A stretch of DNA of 64,000 nt from Hymenobacter rubidus (GCF_016734815.1 NZ_JAERQF010000008.1:100800-164799); one strand, 5' to 3'. Positions 15,607 to 25,900 are shown, numbered from the stretch's first letter. Translations and numbers: made by a program. Notes: generated from the sequence alone by a model not told the origin.

Positions 15607-16137
15607 ATGAGTGACTACTCCGCCGACTTTCAGCGCATCCTCGACGAGGAGTTGGGCAACTACGCCACCCGGGCGCTGGCGCTGCTGGCGGCTTCCATCG
15701 AACAGAAGGGCCTCGTCTTCACCCAGGAACTGCTCCAGTCCCTGCGCTCGGAAGTGGTGGCGGCTTCGGCCCGCCACGTGGCCAGCATGGGGGTGGCCTT
15801 CGAGCAGTACGGCCGCATTCGGGACATGAAGGGCATCAACCGCCGCAAAGCGCCGCCGCTCGATGTCATCGAAGCCTACGTGGCGAAGGTCGGCATTGAC
15901 AAGTTCAGTTACGTGCCCGGCTACCGCTACGGGCAATTTCCGCTCACCAAAGCCGTGGCCCTCAACCGCATCGCGTGGGGCCTCTCCCGCGCCATGCTGC
16001 GCGACCAGAGCCAGGTACGCCCCAAGGCCTGGTTCGCCAAAACCTTCTACGGGTCGATTAACCGCTTCATCGACGCCGTGACCACCCGCTACGCCGCCCA
16101 AACCGGCACCCACCTCGCCGCCAGCATCCGCCTCTAA
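15607..16137 (+). CDS. Phage-tail-associated hypothetical protein
   Basis: The 176-residue protein is mostly helical and basic, and I do not recognise it by name. It is placed directly before a tape measure gene and its stop overlaps that gene's start (TAATG), so the two are translationally coupled. In tailed phages this position holds tail assembly chaperones or small structural proteins, which is the best inference. The ATG lies in the right arm of a small hairpin (ATGTCCC near 15572 with GGGGACAT at 15601-15608), which might restrict initiation. Confidence 0.6.
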   Translation: MSDYSADFQRILDEELGNYATRALALLAASIEQKGLVFTQELLQSLRSEVVAASARHVASMGVAFEQYGRIRDMKGINRRKAPPLDVIEAYVAKVGIDKFSYVPGYRYGQFPLTKAVALNRIAWGLSRAMLRDQSQVRPKAWFAKTFYGSINRFIDAVTTRYAAQTGTHLAASIRL

Positions 16138-19100
16138 TGGGACAAGTAAGACAGGACAACGTCCAGATTAAGCTCGAAATCGACGGCTCGCAGTCGCGCA
16201 CCGAACTCGATAACCTCACCCGCAAGGCCCAGGTGCTGCAGGACGGCATGAAGGGCCTGCGAAAAGGCACGGAGGAGTACGTGGCGGCCAATAAGGAGCT
16301 GAGCACGGTCAATGCCCGCATGGCCGAACTGCGCAAGGAAATCGGCCTTACCTCGCTCACGATTCCGCAGCTGGGCAACTTGTCGCGGCAGCTCAACCGC
16401 GAGTTGGGTCAGCTCACGCCCAACACCCAATCCTTCGTCGATAAAGCCCAGGAGCTGGCCGAAGTTGATGCGCGCCTGGCGCAGGTGCGCCGCGAGGCCA
16501 GGGGCGTGAAGGAAGAGCTGGACAACGCCGGCGGCGGCTTCGGTGATTTCCTGAAAAAAGCGGTGGCCTTTACCGGCATTCAGCTGGGGGTGGAGGCCGT
16601 GCTGAGCGGGCTCAAGCAGCTCGGCTCGGAAAGCATCGACGAGTTTGCCCAGGCCCAGGGCGCCGCCGCGCAGCTGGAGGCTACGCTCAACAGCACCGGC
16701 CACGCGGCCGGCCTCACCAAGCAGGAGCTGCTCGACCTGAGCACCGCCCTGGAAGGCAAAACCATCCTCGACGGCGACGCCATCACGCAGGCCCAGGCCG
16801 TGCTGCTCACCTTCACCAAGATTAAGAAGGGCGTGTACGAGGAGGCCTTGCCGGCCATCGTGGACATGGCCACCAAGCTGGGCGGGGACGGAGAGGCTGA
16901 CCTGAAAGGGGCCACCATTCAGGTAGGCAAAGCGCTGAACGACCCGGTGAAGGGCATCACGGCGCTGGCCAAAGCCGGCGTGTCGTTCTCGGAAGACCAG
17001 AAAACGATGATTAAGTCGCTGGTCGATACCGGGGACGTGGCCGGCGCGCAGGCCATCATCCTGCGGGAGTTAAAAACGGAGTTCGCCGGCTCGGCCGAGG
17101 CAGCGGCCAAAGCCGGTACCGGCCCGCTGAAACAGTTCCAGATTCAGATTGGCAACGTCAAAGAGGGGCTGGGCGAATTGATAGTGGACGGGTTGCAGGC
17201 CATGCAGCCGGTGCTCACCGCAGGCCTGGGCTTGTTTACGTTCTTCATCGAACTGCTAAAGGGCACGCCGGCATTCCTTTCGGAAAACAAGGCGGCGCTC
17301 CTGGGCCTGGGCGTGGCCATCGTCACGCTCAATGCCGAGCAGGTCATTCTCAACGGCTTGGTGCTCTACCAGGCCGTGGTGGAAAAGGGACGGGCGGCGG
17401 CCACGCTGGCCAGTGCCACCGCGCAGCGCGTGCTCAACGCCGCTATGAGTGCCAACCCCATTGGATTGGTCATCGCGGCCGTGGCCCTGCTGGTAGGCGG
17501 CCTGGTCACGCTTTACGATAAGAGTGAGAAGGTGCGCGAGGTGTTTGCCGGCCTTTCCGCCACGGCCAAATCGGTGTTTACCAGCATCAAGGAGGTGGTG
17601 GTAAACCAGCTGGGCAGCGTGGCCACGCTGCTGGCCGGCATTTTCACCTTCAACCCGGCCCTGATTAAAAAGGGGCTGGACGAGTTGGGCCCGGTGCTGA
17701 GCAAGGCCGGTACCGACGCCGCGGCCGCCTACCACCAGGGCTACGCCGCGCAGCAAGCTAAGGAACAGGCCGCGCAGGCGGCGCGGGCCAGTGAGCAGCG
17801 GGCCGAATTGGCGAAAAAGGCCCAGGCCGCGGCCAAGAAAACAGCGGAGGAAGAGTTGAAGGCCAACCTGGAAAGCCTGAAAAACCGGGAAGCCCACATC
17901 AAAGCGGCCCTGGCGCTGGTGGCGGCCGGCTCGGCGGAGGAGTTGCGCCTGAAAAAGCAGGAGGTGACGACCAAGCGCGACATCGAGTTGCTGGATGAGA
18001 AGAAAACCGCCGGCGACAAGAAAGTGATTCGGGCCGAAGCCCTGCGCGATTTGCACCAGCTGCAGGACGACTACGATACCAAAACCAAAGCGGCCGCTGA
18101 GAAACGGGCCAAAGACCAGGCCGACGTGGACAAGCGCATCGCCGACCTGAAGGCGGCGCTGCTCAGCGACGAAACCGAGAAAAAGATTCAGCAGCTGAAC
18201 GCGGCCGCTGAAAAAGAGAAGGCCACCGCCAAGGGCACGGCCGAGCAGATTGCCGAGCAGCGCAAACTCATCGACGAGAAGCTGGCCGTGGACGTGGCCG
18301 AGGTGCGGCGGGCCCGGGCCCAAAAGGAGGCGGAAGAGGAATTAAGCATTGAAAAGCAGCGCAATGCCCTCATCCAAAACGAGTGGGAGCGCCGGGCGGC
18401 GGAGCTGCGCACGGCGGCCGCCGGCGAGCTGCTTAAAATCCTCGACACCGACCGCAACGCGGCCGAAAAGCGCCGGCTAATTCAGGAAAAGCTCCAGCGC
18501 GACCTGGTGGCGCTGGAAGCCAGCCGGGTGGAGCAGCAGCGCCAGGTGGCCGAGCGCATCGCCGCCATTGACGAGGACATTGCCCGGCGCCGCATCGAGC
18601 GCCGCCGGCAGCAGGCGGCCGAGTTCAGTGCCGCCCGCGCCCAGGCCGATGCCGACGAATACGCCCTGCGGAAGCAGCAGCTCGATGCGCAGTATGCGGA
18701 GGAGTATTTTCAACTGGGCCTAAGCGAAGCCGAAAAGCTGGCTATTTCGCGCAAATACCTCGACGACAAGGAAGCGCTGGAGGAGGAATATGCGCAGCGC
18801 TCGAAGGACCGCAACCGGGCCGGGACAGAGTTTGCGCTGGGCATCGGGAGCCAGGCCGTGCAGGCATTGGCCGATTTCTCAAAAATTGACAGCGATAAGG
18901 AGCTAATCCGCATCGAACAGAGCAAGAAAAAGCGCCTGGCCCAGCTGGAGTCCGAGTACAAGGCCGGCCGCATCGCCAAGGAGTCCTACGAATCGCAGAA
19001 AGCCGCCATTGAGGCCAACTACGACGCGCAGACCCGCCGGGTGAAGAAAGACGCAGCCGAGAAGGAAAAAGCCTTCAACGTGGCCCAGGCGGTGATTCAA

Positions 19101-19727
19101 ACGGCCCTCTCGGTCATCAAGGCCTCGCCGAACGTGCCGCTGATGATTGCCGCCGGCGTGACGGGCGCGCTGGGCATTGCCAAAATCATTGCCACGCCCA
19201 TCCCCGAGTTTGCCCGGGGCGGCGTTGTAGGGGGGCCGAAGCCGACGTGGCGCGAGCGGGTGCGGCAGTTTGCCTCCGGGGGGAGCATCAACCCGGTGGC
19301 CGGCGTGCCGGCCGTGGGCCAGCTGCACAGTGGGGGCGGCATCCGGATGGTCGATGGGGCCACGGGCGAGCACCTGGGCGAGTGGGAGCGGGGCGAGCCC
19401 TACATGATTCTGAGCCGCGACACCTACGCCAACAACCGCGAGCTGGTGGACGCGCTGCTCGATACGAGCCTGCACCGGGGCGGGGCACCGCTGCGCCGGC
19501 AGCCGGGCTACTACGCGGATGGGGGCGTGGCCGGCAGTGCCCCTGCGACTGGGGCCAGTACCGGCCCGGGCAGTCAGGAGTTGGTGCAGGCCGTCAACCG
19601 GGTCGAATCGGCCGTGCGGGCCCTGCCCAGCCGGCAATACGTGGCGTGGACGCCCGGCGACACGGCCACGCTGGAGGATGAATTAAGCGACCGCCAGCAG
19701 GTGCGTGAGGCGAACGGTATTCAGTAA
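16137..19727 (+). CDS. Phage tail tape measure protein
   Basis: The 1,196-residue protein has the layout of tape measure proteins. It starts with coiled coil (residues ~1-130), then a conserved tail-length-like region (AQGAAAQLEATLNSTGHAAGLTKQELLDLS, in pieces about residues 180-320). Several hydrophobic segments follow near 360-460 (FTFFIELL, AALLGLGVAIVTL, IGLVIAAVALLVGG), then long lysine/glutamate-rich coiled coil (~540-960) and a glycine-rich tail with FARGGVVGGPKP. Such proteins set tail length and aid DNA entry. No portal, capsid, terminase, sheath, baseplate, lysis or integrase gene is visible around it, so it is an orphan or remnant. Confidence 0.85.
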   Translation: MGQVRQDNVQIKLEIDGSQSRTELDNLTRKAQVLQDGMKGLRKGTEEYVAANKELSTVNARMAELRKEIGLTSLTIPQLGNLSRQLNRELGQLTPNTQSFVDKAQELAEVDARLAQVRREARGVKEELDNAGGGFGDFLKKAVAFTGIQLGVEAVLSGLKQLGSESIDEFAQAQGAAAQLEATLNSTGHAAGLTKQELLDLSTALEGKTILDGDAITQAQAVLLTFTKIKKGVYEEALPAIVDMATKLGGDGEADLKGATIQVGKALNDPVKGITALAKAGVSFSEDQKTMIKSLVDTGDVAGAQAIILRELKTEFAGSAEAAAKAGTGPLKQFQIQIGNVKEGLGELIVDGLQAMQPVLTAGLGLFTFFIELLKGTPAFLSENKAALLGLGVAIVTLNAEQVILNGLVLYQAVVEKGRAAATLASATAQRVLNAAMSANPIGLVIAAVALLVGGLVTLYDKSEKVREVFAGLSATAKSVFTSIKEVVVNQLGSVATLLAGIFTFNPALIKKGLDELGPVLSKAGTDAAAAYHQGYAAQQAKEQAAQAARASEQRAELAKKAQAAAKKTAEEELKANLESLKNREAHIKAALALVAAGSAEELRLKKQEVTTKRDIELLDEKKTAGDKKVIRAEALRDLHQLQDDYDTKTKAAAEKRAKDQADVDKRIADLKAALLSDETEKKIQQLNAAAEKEKATAKGTAEQIAEQRKLIDEKLAVDVAEVRRARAQKEAEEELSIEKQRNALIQNEWERRAAELRTAAAGELLKILDTDRNAAEKRRLIQEKLQRDLVALEASRVEQQRQVAERIAAIDEDIARRRIERRRQQAAEFSAARAQADADEYALRKQQLDAQYAEEYFQLGLSEAEKLAISRKYLDDKEALEEEYAQRSKDRNRAGTEFALGIGSQAVQALADFSKIDSDKELIRIEQSKKKRLAQLESEYKAGRIAKESYESQKAAIEANYDAQTRRVKKDAAEKEKAFNVAQAVIQTALSVIKASPNVPLMIAAGVTGALGIAKIIATPIPEFARGGVVGGPKPTWRERVRQFASGGSINPVAGVPAVGQLHSGGGIRMVDGATGEHLGEWERGEPYMILSRDTYANNRELVDALLDTSLHRGGAPLRRQPGYYADGGVAGSAPATGASTGPGSQELVQAVNRVESAVRALPSRQYVAWTPGDTATLEDELSDRQQVREANGIQ

Positions 19728-19757
19728 GCCGTGCCACAGTAAATGCCACAGTAAAAT

Positions 19758-19794
19758 AAAAAAGGCCATTTCCGTGCTGGAAATGGCCTTTTTT
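19758..19794. terminator. Bidirectional intrinsic terminator
   Basis: AAAAAAGGCCATTTCC and GGAAATGGCCTTTTTT are perfect 16-base arms around GTGCT. It serves the tape measure gene on the plus strand and tRNA-Asp on the minus strand. Confidence 0.9.
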
Positions 19795-19805
19795 GCAAAC
19801 GGTAG

Positions 19806-19880
19806 CGGTCTGGACGGGACTCGAACCCGCGACCTCCGCCGTGACAGGGCGGCATTCTAACCAACTGAACTACCAAACCG
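19806..19880 (-). tRNA. tRNA-Asp (anticodon GTC)
   Basis: On the minus strand the 75 bases fold as a cloverleaf. The acceptor pairs CGGTTTG with CAGACCG. The D-arm carries AGTTCAGTTGGTTAGAAT. The anticodon stem is CCGCC/GGCGG with loop CTGTCAC, giving GTC. The T-arm is GCGGGTTCGAGTCCCGT. CCA is not encoded. A TACCTTTG promoter box lies 43 bases upstream. tRNA genes are common phage integration sites and this one abuts the tail genes. Confidence 0.97.
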
Positions 19881-19922
19881 TTTGCCGGACAGAAAACGCG
19901 ACTGTTTTCCGTTTTGGTGCTG

Positions 19923-19930
19923 CAAAGGTA
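19923..19930 (-). promoter_or_regulatory. -7 box (TACCTTTG) of tRNA-Asp
   Basis: The minus strand reads TACCTTTG, a perfect TAnnTTTG match, 42 bases before the mature tRNA-Asp 5' end. Confidence 0.6.
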
Positions 19931-20055
19931 GGGGAGAAAAAGTGCGGCCCGCAAGCCTGGGCGTAAGTTTTTTCGCAAAACGACATGGATAGAGAGCTTG
20001 AAGGTTGTTTTTCAAGGGGATTAATTTTTCATCTCGGCCGAAACGGCGGATGTTT

Positions 20056-20063
20056 TACCTTTG
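20056..20063 (+). promoter_or_regulatory. -7 box (TACCTTTG) of accA
   Basis: TACCTTTG matches the Bacteroidota consensus exactly and lies 111 bases before the accA ATG. This gives a leader of about 105 bases that contains the tRNA-like fragment at 20097-20124. Confidence 0.6.
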
Positions 20064-20096
20064 CCACCCGCTTTCGTGGCGGCATGGAGGGCACAG

Positions 20097-20124
20097 GTTG
20101 CGGGTTCGAGCCCACTTCTGACCG
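20097..20124 (+). other. tRNA 3'-half-like fragment in accA leader
   Basis: These 28 bases contain GCGGGTTCGAGCCC and end GACCG. They match the last 28 bases of the nearby tRNA-Asp at 22 of 28 positions by eye, in the opposite orientation. The T-stem pairing is poor, so it is not a functional tRNA. It may be a recombination scar or coincidence. Confidence 0.35.
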
Positions 20125-20174
20125 CGCCGTCCGCTATTTTCGCTTTCCTACTCATCGCCCACTCCCCGCATTCC

Positions 20175-21122
20175 ATGCTCCTCGACTTTGAACAACCCAT
20201 TGCTGCCCTTGAAGGCAAGCTTCTTGAAATGCAGAAACTCGCCGCCGATAGCGACGTGGAAGTAGGCGAAGCCGTGGCGGCGCTGGAAAAGCGTATCAAA
20301 GACCTCAAGAAAGAAACCTACGCCAACCTCACGCGCTGGCAGCGGGTGCAACTGTCACGTCACCCCGACCGGCCCTACACCTTAGACTACATCGACGGCA
20401 TGGCCGACAAATTTGTGGAACTGCACGGTGACCGCACCGTGGGCGACGACAAGGCCATGGTGGGCGGATTTGGGGAGATTGACGGGCACACCGTCATGTT
20501 CATCGGTCAGCAAAAGGGGCACAACACCAAGCAGCGCCAATTCCGCAACTTCGGCATGCCCAACCCCGAGGGCTACCGCAAGGCCTTGCGCCTGATGAAG
20601 CTGGCCGAGAAATTCAACGTGCCGGTGGTGACGCTGATTGACACGCCCGGGGCCTTTCCGGGCCTGGAGGCCGAGGAGCGGGGCCAAGGCGAGGCTATTG
20701 CGCGCAATCTGAAGGAAATGTTCATGCTCAAAGTGCCCGTGATTTGCGTCATTATTGGCGAGGGGGCCAGTGGCGGCGCGCTGGGTATTGCTATAGGCGA
20801 CCGGGTGCTGATGCTGGAAAATACCTGGTATTCAGTGATTTCGCCCGAATCGTGCAGTAGCATATTATGGCGGAGCTGGGATTACAAGGAGCAGGCGGCG
20901 GAAGCCCTCAAGCTCACGGCCACTGACATGAAAAATGCGGGCCTGGTGGACGGCATCGTGAAAGAGCCTCTTGGCGGCGCCCACACCGACCCGGAACGGA
21001 TGATTGAGACGCTGAAAAGCACGCTGCTGAAAACGCTGAAAGAGCTGGCTACCATTTCGGCCGATGAGCGGATTTCGCAGCGAATCGATAAGTTTTCGGC
21101 GATGGGCGTGGTGGTGGAATAG
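20175..21122 (+). CDS. accA: Acetyl-CoA carboxylase carboxyltransferase subunit alpha
   Basis: The 315-residue protein matches AccA over its whole length, including the N-terminal helices ([14 protein letters not shown]), [38 protein letters not shown] and the oxyanion segment [12 protein letters not shown]. With AccD it transfers the carboxyl group from biotin to acetyl-CoA to give malonyl-CoA, the first step of fatty acid synthesis. The start at ATG 20175 agrees with the family. A frame reaching 20061 runs through the leader and is rejected. The gene has its own promoter box at 20056. AccD and the biotin carrier are not in the window. Confidence 0.96.
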   Translation: MLLDFEQPIAALEGKLLEMQKLAADSDVEVGEAVAALEKRIKDLKKETYANLTRWQRVQLSRHPDRPYTLDYIDGMADKFVELHGDRTVGDDKAMVGGFGEIDGHTVMFIGQQKGHNTKQRQFRNFGMPNPEGYRKALRLMKLAEKFNVPVVTLIDTPGAFPGLEAEERGQGEAIARNLKEMFMLKVPVICVIIGEGASGGALGIAIGDRVLMLENTWYSVISPESCSSILWRSWDYKEQAAEALKLTATDMKNAGLVDGIVKEPLGGAHTDPERMIETLKSTLLKTLKELATISADERISQRIDKFSAMGVVVE

Positions 21123-21136
21123 GCGCCAGTGTGTTT

Positions 21137-21238
21137 GTCATGCTGACGAAGGAAGCATCTTATCACGGCTGCTTTCGTCTGCTTTTGCTTACCCAGCAGC
21201 ACAGGCGTGATAAGGTCCTGCGCTACGCTCAGGATGAC
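21137..21238. repeat. Palindromic element R1-like variant
   Basis: GTCATGCTGACGAAGGAAGC and the end CGCTACGCTCAGGATGAC form diverged inverted arms with further pairing of CTTATCACG against CGTGATAAG. It is related to the R1 elements. It ends six bases before the GTG that starts the metallo-hydrolase. Confidence 0.65.
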
Positions 21239-21244
21239 AAGATT

Positions 21245-22093
21245 GTGAAAATCCATACCATTGATACGGGTTTGTTTAAGCTCGACGGCGGCGCCATGTT
21301 TGGCGTAGTGCCCAAGAGCATGTGGCAGAAGCTGAACCCGCCCGATGCGAACAACATGTGCACTTGGGCCATGCGCTGCCTGCTGGTGGAAGACGGCGGC
21401 CGGCTGCTGCTCATCGACAATGGCATTGGCGAGAAGCAGGACGAAAAATTCCGGGGGCATTTTTACCTGCACGGCGACGATACGCTGGAGAAGTCGTTGC
21501 GCAAGCTGGGCTTTACCAGCGCTGATATCACCGATGTTTTTTTGACGCACCTGCACTTTGACCACTGCGGTGGCTCGGTGCAGCGCCGGCCCGATGGGGT
21601 GTTGCAGCTGGCGTTTCCGCACGCCACGTACTGGAGCAACCAAGCCCATTGGGACTGGGCGGTGACGCCCAATCCGCGCGAGAAAGCCAGCTTTTTGCGG
21701 GAAAACATCCTGCCGATTCAGGAAAGCGGCCACTTGAAATTTGTGGACTTAAACGGTGGAGTGCCCGACGGTCTGCCGCAGTTTCGTGAAATTATTATGG
21801 CCGACGGCCATACGGAGAAAATGATGGTGCCGCTGCTGCACTACAAAGGCCGTACGCTGGCTTTTATGGCCGATTTGCTGCCGAGTGCGGGCCATATTCC
21901 GCTGCCTTACGTGATGAGCTACGACATGCGGCCGCTCATTACTATGACCGAAAAAGAAGCCGTGCTGCGCCGGGCGGCCGAGGAAAACTGGGTGCTGCTG
22001 CTCGAACACGACCCCACGCACGAAGCCTGCACCGTGCAGTTGACCGACAAAGGTATCCGCCTGGCAGAGACGCTGAAGCTGGCCGATTTATAG
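21245..22093 (+). CDS. MBL-fold metallo-hydrolase
   Basis: From GTG 21245 the 282-residue protein begins VKIHTIDTGLFKLDGGAMFG, the usual N-terminal strand of this group. It carries THLHFDHCGG, the zinc-binding HxHxDH motif, and later histidines (ADGHTEKM, LLEHDPTHE). Such enzymes hydrolyse lactones, thioesters or similar bonds with two metals; the substrate is unknown. The frame stays open back to 21131 but that part lies inside a palindromic repeat, so the repeat appears to have landed at or near the original start. GTG at 21245 is chosen because the family begins there. It follows accA closely and may be cotranscribed. Confidence 0.85.
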   Translation: MKIHTIDTGLFKLDGGAMFGVVPKSMWQKLNPPDANNMCTWAMRCLLVEDGGRLLLIDNGIGEKQDEKFRGHFYLHGDDTLEKSLRKLGFTSADITDVFLTHLHFDHCGGSVQRRPDGVLQLAFPHATYWSNQAHWDWAVTPNPREKASFLRENILPIQESGHLKFVDLNGGVPDGLPQFREIIMADGHTEKMMVPLLHYKGRTLAFMADLLPSAGHIPLPYVMSYDMRPLITMTEKEAVLRRAAEENWVLLLEHDPTHEACTVQLTDKGIRLAETLKLADL

Positions 22094-22160
22094 CGTGCTG
22101 CGCCGATGCCAGTGCGGAAATTAGCGAAGAAACATAAAATACAGCCTCCTGGAAACGAAC

Positions 22161-22970
22161 GTGCTGCCCTCCCCATTCCCCGCTTCGTCGCTGCCTGAGC
22201 CTACCATTCGGTTGGGCCTGGCATTGTCTGGCGGCGGAGCGCGCGGCATTGCGCACCTAGGCGTATTGGCCGCGCTGGATGAATTACAGCTGCCGGTGGC
22301 GCAGCTGGCCGGGGTGAGCTCGGGCGCTATTGCCAGTGTGTTTTACGCGGCGGGCTTTGCCCCCCGCGAAATATTGCGACTTCTGCTGGCAACCAATGTG
22401 TTCCGGCTTACGCGGCCGGCGTTCAGCAGGTTTGGGCTGCTGCACCTCGACGCGGTGGAACAGCTGTTGGCGCGGCACCTGGGCACTACGCTCACGTTCG
22501 AGCAGCTGAGCCGTCCGCTGACGCTGGTGGCCACGGATTTGATGGCCGGCGAATCGGTCTATTTTAGTTCCGGGGCATTGTTGCCGCCGCTGCTGGCCTC
22601 GTCGGCGGTGCCCATTGTGTATCGGCCGGTAGAGTACCAGGGGCGGCAGCTGGTAGACGGTGGCTTGCTCAACAACCTGCCCGTGGAGCCGCTACTGGGC
22701 CAGCCCGGCCTGCGCGTGGTGGGCGTGCACTGCAACCCCATCAACCCCGAAGCCCGCATTCCAACCTTCCGCCGGCTCATCGAGCGCACCCTGCATTTGG
22801 CCATCAACGCCAATACGGCGGCCCGCAAAGCCCAGTGCCACCTACTGCTGGAGCCCCCCGAGCTGCGCCATTACCGCCCCCTCAGCTACAAGCGCGGCCC
22901 CGAGCTGTTCGATATCGGCTACCGCTACACCATGGGGCAGGCGGCTGCTTTGCAGGAGCTGCTCAGCTAA
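22161..22970 (+). CDS. Patatin-like phospholipase
   Basis: The 269-residue protein has the patatin set: glycine-rich oxyanion loop LSGGGARG near residue 23, nucleophile serine in GVSSG (near 53), and the dyad aspartate in DGG (VDGGLLNN near 170). The family hydrolyses acyl chains from phospholipids, acting without a third catalytic residue. It has no signal peptide and is likely cytoplasmic or peripheral to the inner membrane. Translation starts at GTG. The 3' end is convergent with the large T9SS-exported protein gene, 20 bases apart, with no clear terminator. Confidence 0.92.
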   Translation: MLPSPFPASSLPEPTIRLGLALSGGGARGIAHLGVLAALDELQLPVAQLAGVSSGAIASVFYAAGFAPREILRLLLATNVFRLTRPAFSRFGLLHLDAVEQLLARHLGTTLTFEQLSRPLTLVATDLMAGESVYFSSGALLPPLLASSAVPIVYRPVEYQGRQLVDGGLLNNLPVEPLLGQPGLRVVGVHCNPINPEARIPTFRRLIERTLHLAINANTAARKAQCHLLLEPPELRHYRPLSYKRGPELFDIGYRYTMGQAAALQELLS

Positions 22971-22990
22971 TAAAACGCGGAAAGCGGCGC

Positions 22991-25900
22991 TTACGGGGCT
23001 ATAAGAATTTTTTGGCTGCCGCCCAGAGGTTGGCCTGCGCCATCAGCGGCCCGCAAATAATATAGGCCGCCCGGCAGGTTGCCGACATCGACGGTGGTGC
23101 TTTGGCGGGACTGTTGCCGGCGCACCACCCGGCCCAGGGCGTCGAGTACTTCCAGGGTCACTGGCTGGTCGGGCATTGAGGTAAGCTGCACCTGAAGCTG
23201 GTCGTGAGCGGGCTGTGGGCTGACTGCCAGAATGCGCGGCGCCGTGGTAGGCGCGGCGGCAATGGCCGCTACAGGCGAATACGTGGAGGTACCGTTTTGG
23301 TCAATCTGGCGCAGGCGGTAGTAAGCCGCCGTTGCCGGGGCCGAATCATCGGGGAAAGTGTAGCTGGTGGGTTTGGTGGCCGTGCCTGCGCCTGCCACAA
23401 AGCCAATGGCCGTGAAGTAGCCAACGGCATCGGTTTGGCGCTGCACTTCGAAGCCGGCGTTGTGCTGTTCGGAAGCGGTGTGCCAGCTCAGGCGCACAGC
23501 CGCGCCGTGACGTGACGCAGCAAAATCGGTGAGCGTTACCGGTAGCGGGTTGGGGGTGAAGGAGCTAGTCGAGATGAGCACGACGAAGGCAGTCGCGCTC
23601 TGCAACACCACTTGCAGCTCCTGGCGGCTGGCGTTGTATGAATAATTGGCCACGCCGGTTCCGCTGACTGCGCTTGGCGCCCGGTTCAGGGCCAGCGTGA
23701 GGGTGGTAGCGCGGCTGGCGTAGCCGTCGTAGCGAGTAGCACTGCTCTGCTGCCAGCTGATGGTGGCGCGCCGGGAAGCCCGCAGCACGGCTGCAGTCCC
23801 AAAGCTGAGCTGCGTGCCTTGCTGCACAAATAGCTGCGCGAAGTCGCCGCCGGTGGTAGTCGAATAAAGGTTTAATTGGCCGTCGGCACTCACGGGCTGG
23901 GCAAGCAGCGGGCTAACGGTGGTTTGCAGCACCGTGTCGGCCTGCGCAAGTGCAAGGTCAACAAACCCGGCCGTAGAAGCCGCCAGCGCGGCGGTACCCG
24001 GCTGGCTGATGGTGGTAACCTGGGGCCGTTGGGTGGTGTAGGGGCACAGCGCCGTCAGGAATTGCGCCTGGGCGGCGCCGGCTTGCTGCACCAGCAGCGT
24101 GGTGTGATTTTCGGCCGTGTTGTAAGTGGTTTCGTGTACGTTGGTGGCTGTGGAATACGTGGCCGTGCCATCCGTCGCGACGTGGGCCAATAATCCGACG
24201 CCGTTTTTCTCCCAGGTACTTTCCTGATTGGCTAGGCTGCCGCTGAAAATGCCCGTGGCCGGCGTGCCGCCCTGCAAGCCATAGCCGTGCAGCTGCCAGG
24301 TGTAGGCGTGGGGCGCGGCGGCGGTCACCGCATCGGCCAGCAGAAAATACGAGTTGCGCACAAATACCGCCTTGCGGGTGATATCGGCGCCCTCATAGAC
24401 TGTCGTCACCTCGCCGTAGGTGAGCTGCGGGGTTTGCAGCGTGTGCTGAATGCTGGCTGACACCGGGCTGCTCACGCTGGGCGTGCCAATAGCCGGGCCG
24501 GCGCCGTCTACCAGCACCAGATTGTGGTGGGTGGCCTGGCCAACCTCGGTACGGCGGTTGTAGCTGAGGTAGCCGGGGTCGAGGGCCAGTAACTGGCCTT
24601 GGGCGTGCAACAGGAAACTACTGGCGTCGCCCTGGCTGTGCCCGCCGGAATTGGCCTGGGCCAGGCCGCCGCGGCCATTGAGGTGGAGGTAAGTGGCCAG
24701 AGAGTCGTTGCCGGAGCGAAACACCAAGTTGCCGCTGGCTGGCAGTGCCGTCAGGGTGGGCTGGTTTTGAGCAGTAGGCAGCACGCTGGCGGCCAGCCAG
24801 GCGGCGCGCATGTCCACCGTCACATCGCGCAGCTGGGCCAGGTTGGAAGCCAGCACAGTGCCCGATACCTTGCTGAAATACATGGGCTTGACGAACTGCG
24901 GGTTGCCGGTCAGGGCCAGCTCGGGCATGCCCATGTCTACGAATGAGTCTTCCAGCGCGGGCAGCCGGCCGTCGGGCTGCAAAATGGCCATTACCCATGA
25001 ATACAGCCGGGCGTATTTGGGGTCAAAGTAGGGGTTGCGAATGCGGCGCGTGCTGTTGCCAAATGCGTAGGTCTGGCGGCCATCCGGCAAAAAATTACCC
25101 ATTGCCCGAAAAAACGGCAGGCAGTTGAGCATGGCATACTTGAAGTAGTAAGGTCCCTCGGCATAGCCCGCCACCTGGGTCGAGTCGGACTGGCGCAGCG
25201 CGTCGCGCCACAGCACGTTGTCGATGTGGTAGAGGCCGGCCCCGGCCCAGCTGGCGGGCTGGCGGGTGGGGTCGGCGCTGCCGGCATCGTTGAGCACCAC
25301 GGCGGCCATGCCCAGCGCGGCGGCCGTCATCAGCGTGTGGTTATTCTTGACGATGTTGTAGAAAAAATACGGGCCCAGCGGGGTGGTCGATTGCCGGTAG
25401 AGGTTGCCGGCAAATTCCTGGAGCCGGGCCTGCGCCACCAGCAATGAAGCGGCCGTTTCGCCGGAGCCGCGCAGCAGGTCGTAGGCTATCAGGTAGTCTA
25501 TCAGTTCTTTCGAGCGCCACTGCCATTCGGAATAAGGTGTGTCGCCGGCCGGCGTGGCAAACACTTCCACGTCGGTATTGATGTTCTCAAGTAGAATGCG
25601 GATGCTGGTAGTAAGTGCGCCGCGTTGCGCTGCCGGAAGGGCCACGAGGCTGGCGCCAGCCGGCTGGCGGCCCAGCAGAACCACGAACGCAGCGTTTTTA
25701 GCAAAGGCGGCGCGGGCCCGTCGGCCATTGGTGTTTACGTTATCGCTGGTCGGCGAACCCTGCACGTCGTCCCACAGCGTTTGGTAAAGCGCGAGGCGGT
25801 CAGCCGCTGCCAGTGAGGCTTGTATGCTGCTCAGGTCCGCTGCTTTCAGCAGCGTGCGCGGATATGTCAGGTCGGCTCCGGGCGGGTTCCAGCTGCCGGT

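Noticed and set aside
15539..21240. A complete prophage with attL/attR at tRNA-Asp
   Set aside because: No integrase, terminase, capsid or portal gene is present, and the tRNA-like copy at 20097 is imperfect and in inverted orientation, not a direct repeat.
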